Assembly (NCBI GenBank): GCA_964421785.1
Contig: CAYQZG010000003.1
Location: 3,466 to 67,465, forward strand
Direction of reading: 5' to 3'
DNA length: 64,000 nucleotides
Source: SKLM01 sp964421785
Lineage (GTDB): Bacteria > Chloroflexota > Anaerolineae > B4-G1
Under the pieces are notes generated by a model. That model was not told the origin of the DNA, ran no database searches, and saw nothing but the letters and a program-made list of their open reading frames with translations. How positions within the stretch are numbered: position 1 is the first letter of the stretch; the number at the start of each line of letters is the position of its first letter. Of the stretch, positions 7,932-17,268 are shown one piece after another. The translations under genes and the position numbers were made by a program.

Positions 7932-8780
7932 TTGGGTCTAGGTAGGGTCGGCATTCTTTACAACGCCCGTATCCCTCAGGCGAGCTCCCTGGCAAAGGAG
8001 ATAGAGGCGTGGACCGAGAAGCGTATGGATCAGGTAGCCGTCTGTGCGATCGACGGTGCCTCTGACGCCCTCTGTTTGTCGGAGATAGATCTTCTCGTCA
8101 CGCTGGGTGGAGATGGTTCGATTCTCCAAGCAGCTCGACTGGCGGCACCACATCGCGCGTTGATATTGGGGATCAACCTGGGCCGGGTGGGGTTCCTCAG
8201 CGAGTCGGAGACGAGCGAGTGGAGAGAGGTGTTGTCCTGTGCGCTCACCGGGGACTATTGGGTCGAGGAGCGAATGATGCTCCGGGTGAGGAGTTGGGGA
8301 GGGGGCGACAAGAGGGAGGCTGAGGCGCTCAACGATGTGGTCGTCGGTCGCGGTGCTCGAGGTCGTGCCGTTCATCTGCGCGCAGATGTGGACGGTGGTG
8401 AGTTAGCGACTTACGTGGCCGATGGATTGATCGTTGCTACGCCAACGGGGAGCACGGCCTACGCACTGGCGGCCGGGGGGCCGATCCTTCCGCCGGAGTT
8501 GCGCAACATCCTCTTGGTGCCGGTTGCGCCCCACCTCAGTATGGAGCGACCGATTGTGCTGGCCGAGGGTGTCACAGTACGTATCACGGTTGTCGGACGT
8601 CGTCCGGCAGTCCTCATGGTGGATGGGCAACCGGAAGCGGAGCTGGAGAACCGGGATGTTGTGAGCGTGGAGGCCAGTCCCTACGTTGCACGTTTTGCGC
8701 GGGTGCGGGAGCAGACCTATTTCTACAAGACGTTGGTCAAGCGACTGGTGCCAAGGAACGAAAAGCAGGTGATGGGTTAA
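7932..8780 (+). CDS. nadK: NAD kinase
   Basis: ATP- or polyphosphate-dependent NAD kinase, the only route to NADP. The glycine-rich signature LVTLGGDGSILQAARLA (GGDG with the catalytic Asp), GINLGRVGFLSE, the ALNDVVVGRG motif and GSTAYALAAGGPILPP are all visible. The TTG at 7932 is preferred because GAGAGG lies five bases upstream; the GTG at 7926 would overlap that ribosome binding site. A small membrane protein and recN follow closely. The nadK-recN pairing is common in bacteria and supports the call. Confidence 0.95.
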   Translation: MGLGRVGILYNARIPQASSLAKEIEAWTEKRMDQVAVCAIDGASDALCLSEIDLLVTLGGDGSILQAARLAAPHRALILGINLGRVGFLSESETSEWREVLSCALTGDYWVEERMMLRVRSWGGGDKREAEALNDVVVGRGARGRAVHLRADVDGGELATYVADGLIVATPTGSTAYALAAGGPILPPELRNILLVPVAPHLSMERPIVLAEGVTVRITVVGRRPAVLMVDGQPEAELENRDVVSVEASPYVARFARVREQTYFYKTLVKRLVPRNEKQVMG

Positions 8781-8792
8781 GGTTCTGACATC

Positions 8793-9335
8793 ATGGACGA
8801 AACTCTGTATTGTGCGAATCATCCTAAGGTCGAGACACGGTTGCGCTGCAACAAGTGTGGGAAGCCGATCTGCATACGGTGTGCAGTGCGAACGCCGGTC
8901 GGTTATCGTTGTCGCGAGTGCGTCAATGCACAACAGCGAGCTTTCTACGCCGATTTCAGGTCGAGCTACTACTTGATCGCCGCTATCGTGGCGCTGCCGC
9001 TCTCACTGGCAGCAGGCTGGCTTATTCCCCAACTGGGCTGGTATACGATCTTTCTCGGCCCTGTCGTCGGCGGGGGTATCGCTGAGGCAGCACGGTGGGC
9101 CATCGGTCGCAGACGGGGCGAATACACGTGGCTGGTTGTGTGCGGGAGCATCTTCGTCGGCACGCTGCCGACGTTGCTGTTGTCGCTTCTTTTGTTCTTG
9201 GGTCTCGTGGCAGGCGTTCCAGGCCTGCTGGCCTCCCTGGTTGGTGGACTCGTGCGATTTTTGTGGATTGGCGTCTATCTGCTGACGGCGATGGGCGCAG
9301 CTTATGCTCGCTTGCGCACCGGAAAACGGTTGTAG
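8793..9335 (+). CDS. B-box-type zinc-finger membrane protein
   Basis: A 180-residue protein whose first ~45 residues form a B-box-like zinc finger (CANHPKVETRLRCNKCGKP, then CIRCAVRTPVGYRCREC), followed by about four hydrophobic segments from residue ~55 to the end (YYLIAAIVALPLSLAAGW, IFLGPVVGGGIAEAA, a leucine-rich helix and a final one). The finger probably faces the cytoplasm. Such proteins are found in Chloroflexota and Actinobacteria without known function. It sits between nadK and recN with gaps of 12 and 9 bases, which suggests one transcript. Confidence 0.75.
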   Translation: MDETLYCANHPKVETRLRCNKCGKPICIRCAVRTPVGYRCRECVNAQQRAFYADFRSSYYLIAAIVALPLSLAAGWLIPQLGWYTIFLGPVVGGGIAEAARWAIGRRRGEYTWLVVCGSIFVGTLPTLLLSLLLFLGLVAGVPGLLASLVGGLVRFLWIGVYLLTAMGAAYARLRTGKRL

Positions 9336-9344
9336 GAGGCTGGG

Positions 9345-11186
9345 TTGCTGCTAGAGCTGCGCATTCGGGACTTTGCCATCATTGACGCCCTTGACCTGCG
9401 GTTTAGCCCAGGTCTCATTGTGTTGACCGGTGAGACCGGGGCCGGCAAGTCGATCATCGTCGACGCTGTGGAGTTGGTGCTGGGTGAGTGGGCCGATAGC
9501 ACAGTCGTGCGCACCGGGGCTGAGCGCAGCCTGGTGGAGGCAGTGTTCCGCCTGGCACCCGATCAGCGGGCCAGAATTGATGCGGTGCTGAAGCGGGAGG
9601 GGCTCGAGGGGGATGCTGCCGACTTGCTGCTCCTTGGACGTGAGGTGCGCCTTAACAGGCGAAACATCTGTCGGGTGAATGGTCGCACGGTCACGCTGAC
9701 GCTTCTTCGCGAGGTGGCGGAGGGGTTGGTCGATATCCACGGCCAGAGCGAGCATCTTTCACTGCTTCGGGTGACTGAGCACCTCAGGCTTTTGGATCGG
9801 TACGCGGAGCTGAGGCCGTCGCGAGAGGCGGTGACGGAGACCGTGCGCCAGGTGGAGGCAGTACGCGGGGAGCTGAAGGACCTGAGGCGCGGCGAGCGAG
9901 AGCTGGCGCACCGTGCGGACCTTCTCAAGTTCCAGATTGATGAGATCGCCTCGGCTGCGCTCGAATTGGGGGAGGAGGAACGACTTCGCGAAGAGAGGCC
10001 GCGTCTGGCTAACGCTGAACGACTGACTGAACTGACGCACGATGTGACCTCCGCGCTTGAAGAGGGGGAGCGCCAGACTCCCTCCGCCACGGATCTTTTG
10101 GGGACAGCCCTGCGCTCTTTGGCCGAAGCGGCCCGGTTAGATCCCTCTTTGGAACCTCTTCTGAAGGATGGAGAAGGCATCAGCTTCCAACTGGAGGAAC
10201 TGGCGAGGCAGTTGCGTGCCTATCAGGCGGAGATTGAGTATAGTCCCCGGCGTCTTCAGGAGGTGGAGGAGCGCCTGGCCTTGATCCGGCGATTGGAGCG
10301 CAAGTACGGCGAGACGGTCGAGGACGTTTTGGCCTACGCTGAGGAAGCCAAACGCGAGTTGGACACGATCACGCACAGCGATGAGCGCATCCAAGAGCTG
10401 GAGGCGGAGGAAGAGACCTTGTTGGCTGCGTTGAGCTCGCGCGCCTTGGAGCTTTCGGAGCGTCGGCGTGAGGCGGCTGAGGAGTTGGCGCGGCGCGTGG
10501 AGCGCGAACTGGCCGATCTCAACATGGAAGGGGCGCGCTTTGGCGTGATGTTTGACCGGCGCCCCGATCCTGAAGGGGTTCGGCTGCCTGATTCAGCGTC
10601 GGGATTGGCGTTTCGAGTCTCGAGTTCAGGTGTGGAGAGCATGGCTGCTCTAGACGATGATGGCGCTCAGCGAGTGGCTTTTGATAGATCAGGGATTGAC
10701 CGGGTCGAGTTCCTCGTCTCGGCGAACCCAGGGGAGCGGCTCAAGCCGATGGTGAGGGTCGCCTCCGGAGGTGAGACGTCGCGTCTCATGCTGGCCCTCA
10801 AGACAGTGCTCTCACGTGTCGATGAGACCCCGACGCTCGTTTTCGACGAGATCGACCAGGGCATCGGCGGGCGTGTCGGTGCCACGGTCGGCGAGAAGCT
10901 CTGGGGATTGGCGACGGGGACAGACTCGGCGAGCTTGCAGCATCAGGTGCTGTGTGTCACACACCTGCCGCAGTTGGCCAGCTTCGGAGATCAGCATCTG
11001 CGCGTCGAAAAACAGATTGAACGAACCGACGAGGGTGAGCGCACTGTGGCGCGCGTCAGGCCGCTGGAGGGCGATGGGCGGGTGCAGGAGTTGGCGCAGA
11101 TGCTGGGTGGTGCAGGTCGGGCGGCTCAGCGGAGCGCCGAGGAGATCCTGGCCCGGGTGGCGGAGCGGAAGGAACGGAGTAACTAG
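9345..11186 (+). CDS. recN: DNA repair protein RecN
   Basis: An SMC-like ATPase acting early in double-strand break repair. The 613-residue length is slightly above the family norm. Visible are the Walker A motif GETGAGKS (about residue 27), QSEHLSLL in the usual DIHGQ context, a central coiled coil (about residues 160-370), the ABC signature ASGGETSRLMLALK, Walker B LVFDEIDQGIGG, and VTHLPQLAS. The TTG start at 9345 is supported by AGGAGG five bases upstream. Another SMC-type gene follows. Confidence 0.95.
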   Translation: MLLELRIRDFAIIDALDLRFSPGLIVLTGETGAGKSIIVDAVELVLGEWADSTVVRTGAERSLVEAVFRLAPDQRARIDAVLKREGLEGDAADLLLLGREVRLNRRNICRVNGRTVTLTLLREVAEGLVDIHGQSEHLSLLRVTEHLRLLDRYAELRPSREAVTETVRQVEAVRGELKDLRRGERELAHRADLLKFQIDEIASAALELGEEERLREERPRLANAERLTELTHDVTSALEEGERQTPSATDLLGTALRSLAEAARLDPSLEPLLKDGEGISFQLEELARQLRAYQAEIEYSPRRLQEVEERLALIRRLERKYGETVEDVLAYAEEAKRELDTITHSDERIQELEAEEETLLAALSSRALELSERRREAAEELARRVERELADLNMEGARFGVMFDRRPDPEGVRLPDSASGLAFRVSSSGVESMAALDDDGAQRVAFDRSGIDRVEFLVSANPGERLKPMVRVASGGETSRLMLALKTVLSRVDETPTLVFDEIDQGIGGRVGATVGEKLWGLATGTDSASLQHQVLCVTHLPQLASFGDQHLRVEKQIERTDEGERTVARVRPLEGDGRVQELAQMLGGAGRAAQRSAEEILARVAERKERSN

Positions 11187-11270
11187 TGAGCAGCGTACAC
11201 CTCACGCTGGTGCTACACGGGCCTCGTGTGTCCGACGTTCATCAGCTCAACCCACGATCAAACCCTTGAC

Positions 11271-13820
11271 GTGATTCCTCGAAAGCTGTCACTGACGAAC
11301 TTCATGTGCTATCGCCAGGCGGTGTTGGACTTCGCCGGCATTCACGTGGCGTGCCTGGCTGGGGAGAACGGTGCCGGTAAATCGGCGCTGCTCGACGCTA
11401 TCACCTGGGCGTTGTGGGGCCATTCGCGCCTGGGGGCTCGCGGTGATGATGACTTGATCCACCTGGGTGAGGACAGTATGCGGGTCGAGTTCACCTTCGA
11501 GCTCGGAGACGATCTCTATCGCGTGATGCGGCGGCGCGAATCGGGCAAGCGGAGCCGCACGCTGCTCGACTTTCAGGTTCAGAATGACGACCGATGGCGC
11601 ACGCTCGTTGAGGGTGGTGTCCGGGCTACGCAGCGGAAGATAGAGGACGTGCTGCGGCTCGACCACGGCACGTTCCTCAACTCCGCTTTTCTGCGCCAGG
11701 GGCACGCCGATGAGTTTACGGTCAAGACCGCATCGGAGCGGAAGCGAGTGCTGGGGGATATCCTGGGCCTTGACCGCTGGGCTGCCTACGAGGACCGCGC
11801 CAAGCAGCGCCTGAGAGGGATCGAGACCGAGGTGGCGGCGATCAAACTACGGCTGGAGGAGATCGATGCTGAGTTGGAACGCCGTTCCGAGTATCAGGCG
11901 CAGCTTGACTCGGCGCAGGCAGCTGTGGATGAGTTGAGTGAGGCGCTTGAGGGGGCGCAGAGGGCCTACCAGCAGATTGAGGCAGCGCGGACCGAGCGAC
12001 GACACCTTGATATCCAGCTTGCTGATCAGGACGGGCGAATCGAGCAGGCGGAGGGGGAGTTGGTGGGCCTTGCCGAAGAGCGCGCCGGTCGGGAACAACG
12101 GTTGGCGGAGTACGAGCAGCTGCTGGCACAGCGGGAGGAGATCGAGGCTGGCTACCGAGCCTATCAGGAGGCGATCGATCGAGAGCAGAGGCTGGGGGAG
12201 AGGCTGAAGCAATCGGTTGAATTGGATGAGCGCCGTCGGGCATTGGCATCCAAGATCTCGGAGGCTCGACATCAGCTGGAGGCAAGGCGCGATGTACTGT
12301 TGCAGCGTGTCGATGAGCTCAAGGGGCGTTTGCCCAGTGAGGAGCTTCTGGAAGAGTTGGATGACGTGCAGGCACAATTGGAGCATTTGAGGCGGCTATT
12401 GGAGAGCCGTGATGCAGCAAAGGATGATCTGGCAGCGTTCGCAGAGAAGCAAGCGGGTCTTCGTGCGCGGAACGAGGGGCTGCGGCAGGAGATGGAAGCC
12501 TTGAAGGAGAGGATTGAACTGCTAAGGAAGGCGGATGCCCAGTGTCCGCTCTGCGAGCAGCCCTTGACGCATGAGCACCGGCTTGAGTTGCTGGGTCAGA
12601 TCAAACGTGAGGGAACGGCCAAGGGTGATGCCTACCGTGCGAATCAGGTGATGATAGAGGAACTGGACGAGCGGGCATCGGCGCTGGAGGAACAGGTTGT
12701 GCAGAGCGACCGGAAACTCCGAGAGTTGTCGCCATTGCAGCGTCAAGCGGCAGCGCTCAATGAGCGCGTCGAGCAGGGGCGGCAGGCTGCCGACGAGCTA
12801 GAGGAGACGCGAGCTAGACTGACGGCGCTGGAGGAACGGCTGGTCGAGGAGGACTACGCCCTGGAGAGCCAGGCTCAGTTGGAGCATGTGTTGGAGGAGG
12901 CGGAGCAACTGGGTTATGACTCTGAGGCCCACGAGGAGGCGCGCGAGGCGGTCTCTGAGAGACAGATCTTTGCCGAGCGGAAGGCGCAACTGGAGACCTT
13001 GCAGGAGAGAATGGAGGAAGAGCGGGCAGGTCTTGAGAGATTGGCGGAGGCCGAGCAGCGATGGCAGGCAGAGCTTGCAACTGCTCGTGAGCGTCGGGAT
13101 GTGCTAGCGGGCGAGCGTGAGGCCTTGCGAGAGAAGCTAAAGGATGCCGATGTGGTGGAGGAGAAGCTGCAGCAGATGCGGGCGAAGGAGGCAGAGGCCC
13201 GCCAGGAGCTGGGAGCTGCGCAGCAGCGTCTTGCAGCTTGTGAAGCCCTGGAGCAACAGCGGGCGGATAAGCTGGAGCGGAGAGAGAACCTGTCGCAGAA
13301 AGAGGCTATCTACGATGATCTGCGGACGGCCTTCGGCGTGCGAGGGGTGCCGGCGATGATCATAGAGGCGGCGGTGCCGGAGATCGAGGCGGAGGCAAAT
13401 CGTTTGCTCTCGCGGATGACCGACGGGCGTATGCACGTGCGTTTTGATACGCAGCGCCAGACGAAAGCTGGAGAGGTGCGAGAGGCACTGGAGATCAAGA
13501 TCTCGGATGAGCTGGGTACGCGGCCGTATGAGAACTACAGCGGTGGTGAGCAATTTCGCGTCAACTTCGCCATTCGTGTCGCGCTATCGAAGCTCCTGGC
13601 GCGGCGAGCAGGGGCCCAACTTCAGACGCTGGTGATGGACGAGGGCTTTGGAACGCAGGACGCACGGGGTCGGCAGCGGCTGGTGGAAGCGATAAACGTT
13701 GTCCAGGATGATTTTGCACTCGTGCTGGTGGTCACTCACATAAGCGCGTTGAAGGACGCTTTTCCTGTGCGCATTGAAGTGAGCAAGACGTCTGAGGGAT
13801 CGTCTGTGGACGTGATGTAG
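11271..13820 (+). CDS. SbcC/Rad50-type SMC ATPase with zinc hook
   Basis: An ABC-type ATPase of about 849 residues with an N-terminal lobe (IPRKLSLTNFMCYRQ, Walker A GENGAGKSALLDAITWALWG), two long coiled coils, a central zinc hook CPLC near residue 425, and a C-terminal lobe with NYSGGEQFRVNFAIRVALSK and Walker B LVMDEGFGTQD. This is the architecture of the SbcC/Rad50 subunit that works with the SbcD/Mre11 nuclease. The GTG at 11271 is chosen because family similarity starts there; a GTG at 11226 is in frame but encodes unrelated residues. No SbcD/Mre11 gene is visible next to it. It follows recN by about 85 bases. Confidence 0.9.
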   Translation: MIPRKLSLTNFMCYRQAVLDFAGIHVACLAGENGAGKSALLDAITWALWGHSRLGARGDDDLIHLGEDSMRVEFTFELGDDLYRVMRRRESGKRSRTLLDFQVQNDDRWRTLVEGGVRATQRKIEDVLRLDHGTFLNSAFLRQGHADEFTVKTASERKRVLGDILGLDRWAAYEDRAKQRLRGIETEVAAIKLRLEEIDAELERRSEYQAQLDSAQAAVDELSEALEGAQRAYQQIEAARTERRHLDIQLADQDGRIEQAEGELVGLAEERAGREQRLAEYEQLLAQREEIEAGYRAYQEAIDREQRLGERLKQSVELDERRRALASKISEARHQLEARRDVLLQRVDELKGRLPSEELLEELDDVQAQLEHLRRLLESRDAAKDDLAAFAEKQAGLRARNEGLRQEMEALKERIELLRKADAQCPLCEQPLTHEHRLELLGQIKREGTAKGDAYRANQVMIEELDERASALEEQVVQSDRKLRELSPLQRQAAALNERVEQGRQAADELEETRARLTALEERLVEEDYALESQAQLEHVLEEAEQLGYDSEAHEEAREAVSERQIFAERKAQLETLQERMEEERAGLERLAEAEQRWQAELATARERRDVLAGEREALREKLKDADVVEEKLQQMRAKEAEARQELGAAQQRLAACEALEQQRADKLERRENLSQKEAIYDDLRTAFGVRGVPAMIIEAAVPEIEAEANRLLSRMTDGRMHVRFDTQRQTKAGEVREALEIKISDELGTRPYENYSGGEQFRVNFAIRVALSKLLARRAGAQLQTLVMDEGFGTQDARGRQRLVEAINVVQDDFALVLVVTHISALKDAFPVRIEVSKTSEGSSVDVM

Positions 13821-13899
13821 GGGTCAACCGGAATCCCCTGGGCGTTCTATCCGATTGACATGCCAGCTCAAGTTCACGTGCAAGATGATTTTTGTCTGT

Positions 13900-13928
13900 T
13901 TGACTTGTCTGATTTGAGAGTGTATAAT
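13900..13928 (+). promoter_or_regulatory. Sigma-70-type promoter for the DUF4388-GTPase pair
   Basis: TTGACT at 13900-13905 and TATAAT at 13923-13928 are separated by 17 bases, an almost perfect housekeeping promoter, in an A+T-rich patch that stands out from its surroundings. The gene starts 55 bases after the -10 box. Confidence 0.85.
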
Positions 13929-13982
13929 CTCTTGGCTTCGTAGTTCTTGGTCAGAACGCTTTCCTCTTGCTGGGAGGCATAC

Positions 13983-14810
13983 ATGGCACTTAAAGGGAAC
14001 CTACGCGATTTCAGTATTGTCCAGTTGCTCAACCTGATCAACCTGGCGAGGAAGACAGGGACGCTCAGAATTAGTCGTGATGGCGAGCAAGCTCATCTGT
14101 CCTTCAGAGGGGGGAAGCTCATCTATGCCATTCTGGGTGAGGCAGGCCGTCAGTTGATCTCTGCGCTTCGACAGAGTGGTATGATCACGGACGAGCAAGC
14201 CAACACAATCAAGAGCCGTGCCGGTGCGAGAAGCGACAAGGAGCTGGGCTTGTTGTTGATCAATGCGGGCTACGTGAGTCAGCAGGACATTCTTAAGAGT
14301 ATGCAAGCTCACGTTCTGGACAAGGTTTATCCTCTCTTCAGATGGAGCGAGGGAGCGTTCCACTTCGAGTCGGGAGAGCCGCAGATCAATGGCATCATTA
14401 CCGTGCGCGTTGACTTGGAAAACGTGATTATGCAGGGCACGCGGCGGCTGGAGGAGTGGGAACGACTGCAGGAGGAGTTGCCAGACCTCCACGTCTCACT
14501 GAAATTCGCCGACCGGCCGCAAACCAGCCTGCGAGATATCAATCTTAACGTCCAGGAATGGCGTGTGATATCTTTCATCAATCCCCGCAATACGATTCAA
14601 CAGATCGCGCAGTACAACAATATGAGCGGCTTTCAGATCCGGAAGATCGTGTATGGTCTGCTACAGGCAGGGCTTGTGGAGATCGTGGAGCCCGAAGTGA
14701 AGGAGCCTGAGCGTGCTAAGGTTTCCAGGCGAGTCTCTGCAAAGAAACAGCGTCCGGATGTCAAGCGGAATGTCATTATGAGGCTGATTGACCGCATCCG
14801 GGAGCTCTAG
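13983..14810 (+). CDS. DUF4388 domain protein
   Basis: A 275-residue protein. The N-terminal ~100 residues (MALKGNLRDFSIVQLLNLIN, KTGTLRISRDGEQAHLSFRG) are a DUF4388 (PATAN-like) domain, found in many bacterial signalling proteins. A middle region (DKELGLLLINAGYVSQQDI) resembles the GspE N-terminal-like helical domain, and the C-terminal part (NTIQQIAQYNNMSGFQIRKI) resembles a winged helix. The ATG at 13983 follows GGGAGG by five bases. A Ras-like GTPase gene follows two bases later. DUF4388 proteins frequently neighbour MglA-type GTPases, so a scaffold or regulator role for that switch is likely but not proven. Confidence 0.8.
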   Translation: MALKGNLRDFSIVQLLNLINLARKTGTLRISRDGEQAHLSFRGGKLIYAILGEAGRQLISALRQSGMITDEQANTIKSRAGARSDKELGLLLINAGYVSQQDILKSMQAHVLDKVYPLFRWSEGAFHFESGEPQINGIITVRVDLENVIMQGTRRLEEWERLQEELPDLHVSLKFADRPQTSLRDINLNVQEWRVISFINPRNTIQQIAQYNNMSGFQIRKIVYGLLQAGLVEIVEPEVKEPERAKVSRRVSAKKQRPDVKRNVIMRLIDRIREL

Positions 14811-14812
14811 GT

Positions 14813-15349
14813 ATGCAGACTGTCAAGATCGTGGTGACCGGACCTTTTTCATCGGGCAAGACCCAGTTCATTCAGACGATCAGCGAGATTGACGTCGTTG
14901 CCACCGAGAGGAAGATAACAAGCGCTGAAGAACGTATCAAGGATGAGACGACGGTGGCGATGGACTTTGGGCGCATCACTGTAGACCAGGAACTGGTGCT
15001 CTATTTGTTCGGTACTCCCGGTCAGCGCCGGTTCGATTTCATGTGGGAAGTTCTATCCGAGGGTATGCTGGGATTTGTCGTCCTTCTCGATAGCGTGCGC
15101 CCGGAGACTTTCCGAGAGGCTCGCGACATTCTAGCTGCTTTCCGTTCCTATGCTGCGGTGCCATACATCGTGGCTGCCAACAAGCAGGATCTGGAGGATG
15201 CCTGGTCACCTGAGGATCTACGTATTGCGCTTCGCATACCGGAGTCGATCAAGATGGTGCCCTGTGTGGCGACTGAGCGGGAGAGTGTCAAGCAGACGTT
15301 GCTTGAGCTCCTCTACCTGGTCTTGGAGGTGATGGAGGAGGAGTACTAG
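14813..15349 (+). CDS. Small Ras-like GTPase (MglA/Rab-like bacterial type)
   Basis: A 178-residue GTPase of the small bacterial Ras-like group. G1 is TGPFSSGKTQF at residues ~9-18, G2 lies around the DETTVAMDFG threonines, G3 is FGTPGQRRF (DxxG replaced by GTPGQ, as usual in this group), and G4 is ANKQDLED. It starts two bases after the DUF4388 gene, so the two form an operon and probably a functional pair. In other bacteria such GTPases control polarity or motility; no motility genes are visible here, so the output is unknown. Confidence 0.85.
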   Translation: MQTVKIVVTGPFSSGKTQFIQTISEIDVVATERKITSAEERIKDETTVAMDFGRITVDQELVLYLFGTPGQRRFDFMWEVLSEGMLGFVVLLDSVRPETFREARDILAAFRSYAAVPYIVAANKQDLEDAWSPEDLRIALRIPESIKMVPCVATERESVKQTLLELLYLVLEVMEEEY

Positions 15350-15746
15350 GAGGGCCGGTCAGGGGTAACCTGAGTTGCCGGGATAAGGTGACGTCGCTTC
15401 GCTTACTGCCGACCTGTTGCCTGTTCTCGGTGGGTTGTTGCGTCGGCGAGTGTCCCTCAGCGGTCGGGCTGTGCTATGGCAGGTTCGACCGTTGTTCGTT
15501 GCAAGGGCTTTAACCTCGCTTTAACGTAACTGCAACTGACACCACAGGTGGCTTGATGTATCATGAGGTCTGACCTGCTGATGCCTTCCACGGGTGGAAA
15601 GGCTATCCTGGAGCAGAGAAGATGGGGAGCGAGTGCTCGGACGGGCTTTCCTGGCAGAGAACATGTGATTTGGGTTTGCTGCTCGACATTCTTGCTGCTG
15701 AACAGGAAGGCCAGGAAAGCGGGGGCGCCGGTAAGAGCTGGTATCT
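15350..15746. other. Intergenic region, about 400 bases
   Basis: This separates the GTPase gene from the alpha/beta hydrolase. A segment near 15388-15412 (GACGTCGCTTCGCTTACTGCC) resembles the second dispersed repeat family in degraded form. An open frame covers part of it, but its codon use and composition do not look coding, and I see no confident promoter, RNA gene or terminator. Confidence 0.4.
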
Positions 15747-16553
15747 ATGAGTTCGATGGTCACCGACCGAGGCATAGTGCACTACGAGGCCTATGGCCGC
15801 GGCCACCCTGTGATTCTGTTGCACGGTTGGCTGGAGTCCTGGGATCACTGGCGAGGGACTATGGAGTCCCTGGCGCGTACACACAGGGCCTATGCACTTG
15901 ATTTCTGGGGATTTGGTGATTCGGGGAAGCAGGATGTAGGCTATGCGGTTCGAGACTACATCGAGATGGTGGACCAGTTCATGGAGCGCCTGGGTATCTG
16001 GCGTGCGTCGTTTCTGGGTCACTCAATGGGAGGTACGGTGTCGCTTGGGCTGGCCCTGGAGCACCCCAATCGGGTTCGTCGGGTGGCGGTGGTGGGGTCG
16101 CCTGTCCAAGGTGAGGGGCTGGCTCTGTTCCTGCGGCTGGCGGCTCGACGTTTCTGGGCCAGCCTAGCCTATCGTTTGCCCGGTGCTCTGCCTCTTGGTG
16201 TAAGGGTTTTTTCCCCGCTTCTGGCCCGGGACTGGAAGACGTGGTATAGGATGTTCGAGCGTGATTTCTCGCGTACTACATTGGAGTCCTTTCACTTGAG
16301 TATCGCGTCTCTCTATGAAACCGACTTGAGCCCTCGATTGGGTGAGATTCGGATGCCGACCTTGGGCATCTATGGACAGAAGGATCGAATTGTCGATCCC
16401 GACCAGGGCAAAGTCTTAGCTCGCAGGGTGCCTAACGCCGAGTTATGCCATTTTGATGGTTCCGGTCATTTCCCGATGCTGGACGAGCCAGAGCGTTTCT
16501 ACCGGGTGCTTGGGCAGTTCCTCAATCACCGGCGGGTTCGCGATGTCGAATGA
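15747..16553 (+). CDS. Alpha/beta hydrolase
   Basis: A 268-residue alpha/beta-hydrolase-fold protein. The oxyanion region is ILLHGWLESWDHW, the nucleophile elbow is GHSMGGTVSLGLAL (Ser near residue 95), the acid is probably in YGQKDRIVDPD, and the catalytic His is in GSGHFPMLDEPE. A close paralogue lies at 25447-26232, sharing the GRG-HPVI/PLVF-LHGWL and DFWGFGDS stretches, so the two arose by duplication or serve parallel steps. The end overlaps the V4R gene by 11 bases. Its substrate is unknown; the lipid-like neighbours make an ester or acyl substrate plausible. Confidence 0.85.
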   Translation: MSSMVTDRGIVHYEAYGRGHPVILLHGWLESWDHWRGTMESLARTHRAYALDFWGFGDSGKQDVGYAVRDYIEMVDQFMERLGIWRASFLGHSMGGTVSLGLALEHPNRVRRVAVVGSPVQGEGLALFLRLAARRFWASLAYRLPGALPLGVRVFSPLLARDWKTWYRMFERDFSRTTLESFHLSIASLYETDLSPRLGEIRMPTLGIYGQKDRIVDPDQGKVLARRVPNAELCHFDGSGHFPMLDEPERFYRVLGQFLNHRRVRDVE

Positions 16554-17259
16554 CTCATCACGGGGATCTGGCGATCCCCTTCGAGCGGAGGGGTCAATCA
16601 CAGGGGCGTCCTATTTCTTCGCCAACAAGATGGGGCGAATCATCTTCTTGGCGTTGGAAGAGGTCGCAGGCGACGAGAGCTTGCGTGCTATTTTGAGCTT
16701 GGTCAGGGGGATGGCGTCCATCCCTAGGCAGGAACGCCTCGGGCATTATCCTCCCAACAATTTCGCCGCCGAGTTTTCCTTCAATGAACTAGGGCGAATT
16801 CAGCGGGCAATCGAGGAGCTGTACGGACCCCGTACCGGTCGACGGTTGGCGAGACGGGTTGGTAAGGCCTGCTTCAGGATAGGTGTGGAAGATCTACGCC
16901 CGGTGCTGGGGATTGCGGATCTGCTGTTTCGGATCCTTCCTCTGCGAACGAGGCTTCGGGTTGGGTTCGGGGTGCTGGCCCAGATATTTGATCGCTTCTC
17001 GGATCAGATCGTGCGGTTGGAGGAGGACGAGCAGTATTTCAGGTGGATCACCGAGCGTTGCGGTGTATGCTGGGGTCGACATACTGACGCCCCGTGCTGC
17101 GATTTGATCATCGGTCTTCTTGAGGAGGGGCTCTACTGGCTCAGCGGCGGAGCGAGTTTCTTCATTGAGGAGAGTGATTGTATTGCTGCCGGGGATCCGA
17201 CGTGCACCATTCTTATTGGCAAGCGCCCTCTGGTGGACAGCGTTTCGCCTGGGGATTAA
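16543..17259 (+). CDS. V4R (4-vinyl reductase) domain protein
   Basis: A 238-residue protein with a C-terminal V4R domain, a small-molecule binding fold. The diagnostic Cys/His pattern appears as CGVCWGRHTDAPCC, then GLLEEGLYWLSGG, then EESDCIAAGDPTCTI. The N-terminal half is helical and has no recognised domain. The ATG at 16543 overlaps the previous gene's end, consistent with translational coupling. V4R proteins range from BchJ-like enzymes to sensors of hydrocarbons or phenols; nothing here indicates chlorophyll synthesis, so a ligand-binding or lipid-related role is more likely. Confidence 0.75.
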   Translation: MSNDSSRGSGDPLRAEGSITGASYFFANKMGRIIFLALEEVAGDESLRAILSLVRGMASIPRQERLGHYPPNNFAAEFSFNELGRIQRAIEELYGPRTGRRLARRVGKACFRIGVEDLRPVLGIADLLFRILPLRTRLRVGFGVLAQIFDRFSDQIVRLEEDEQYFRWITERCGVCWGRHTDAPCCDLIIGLLEEGLYWLSGGASFFIEESDCIAAGDPTCTILIGKRPLVDSVSPGD

Positions 17260-17268
17260 GGGCGAGCT

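Noticed and set aside
15563..15901. 112-codon open frame upstream of the first hydrolase
   Set aside because: Its second half overlaps the hydrolase in another frame and the first half has no recognisable sequence or ribosome binding site.
16453..16542. Upstream extension of the V4R gene to 16453
   Set aside because: Those codons overlap the hydrolase gene in another frame; the ATG at 16543 fits better.
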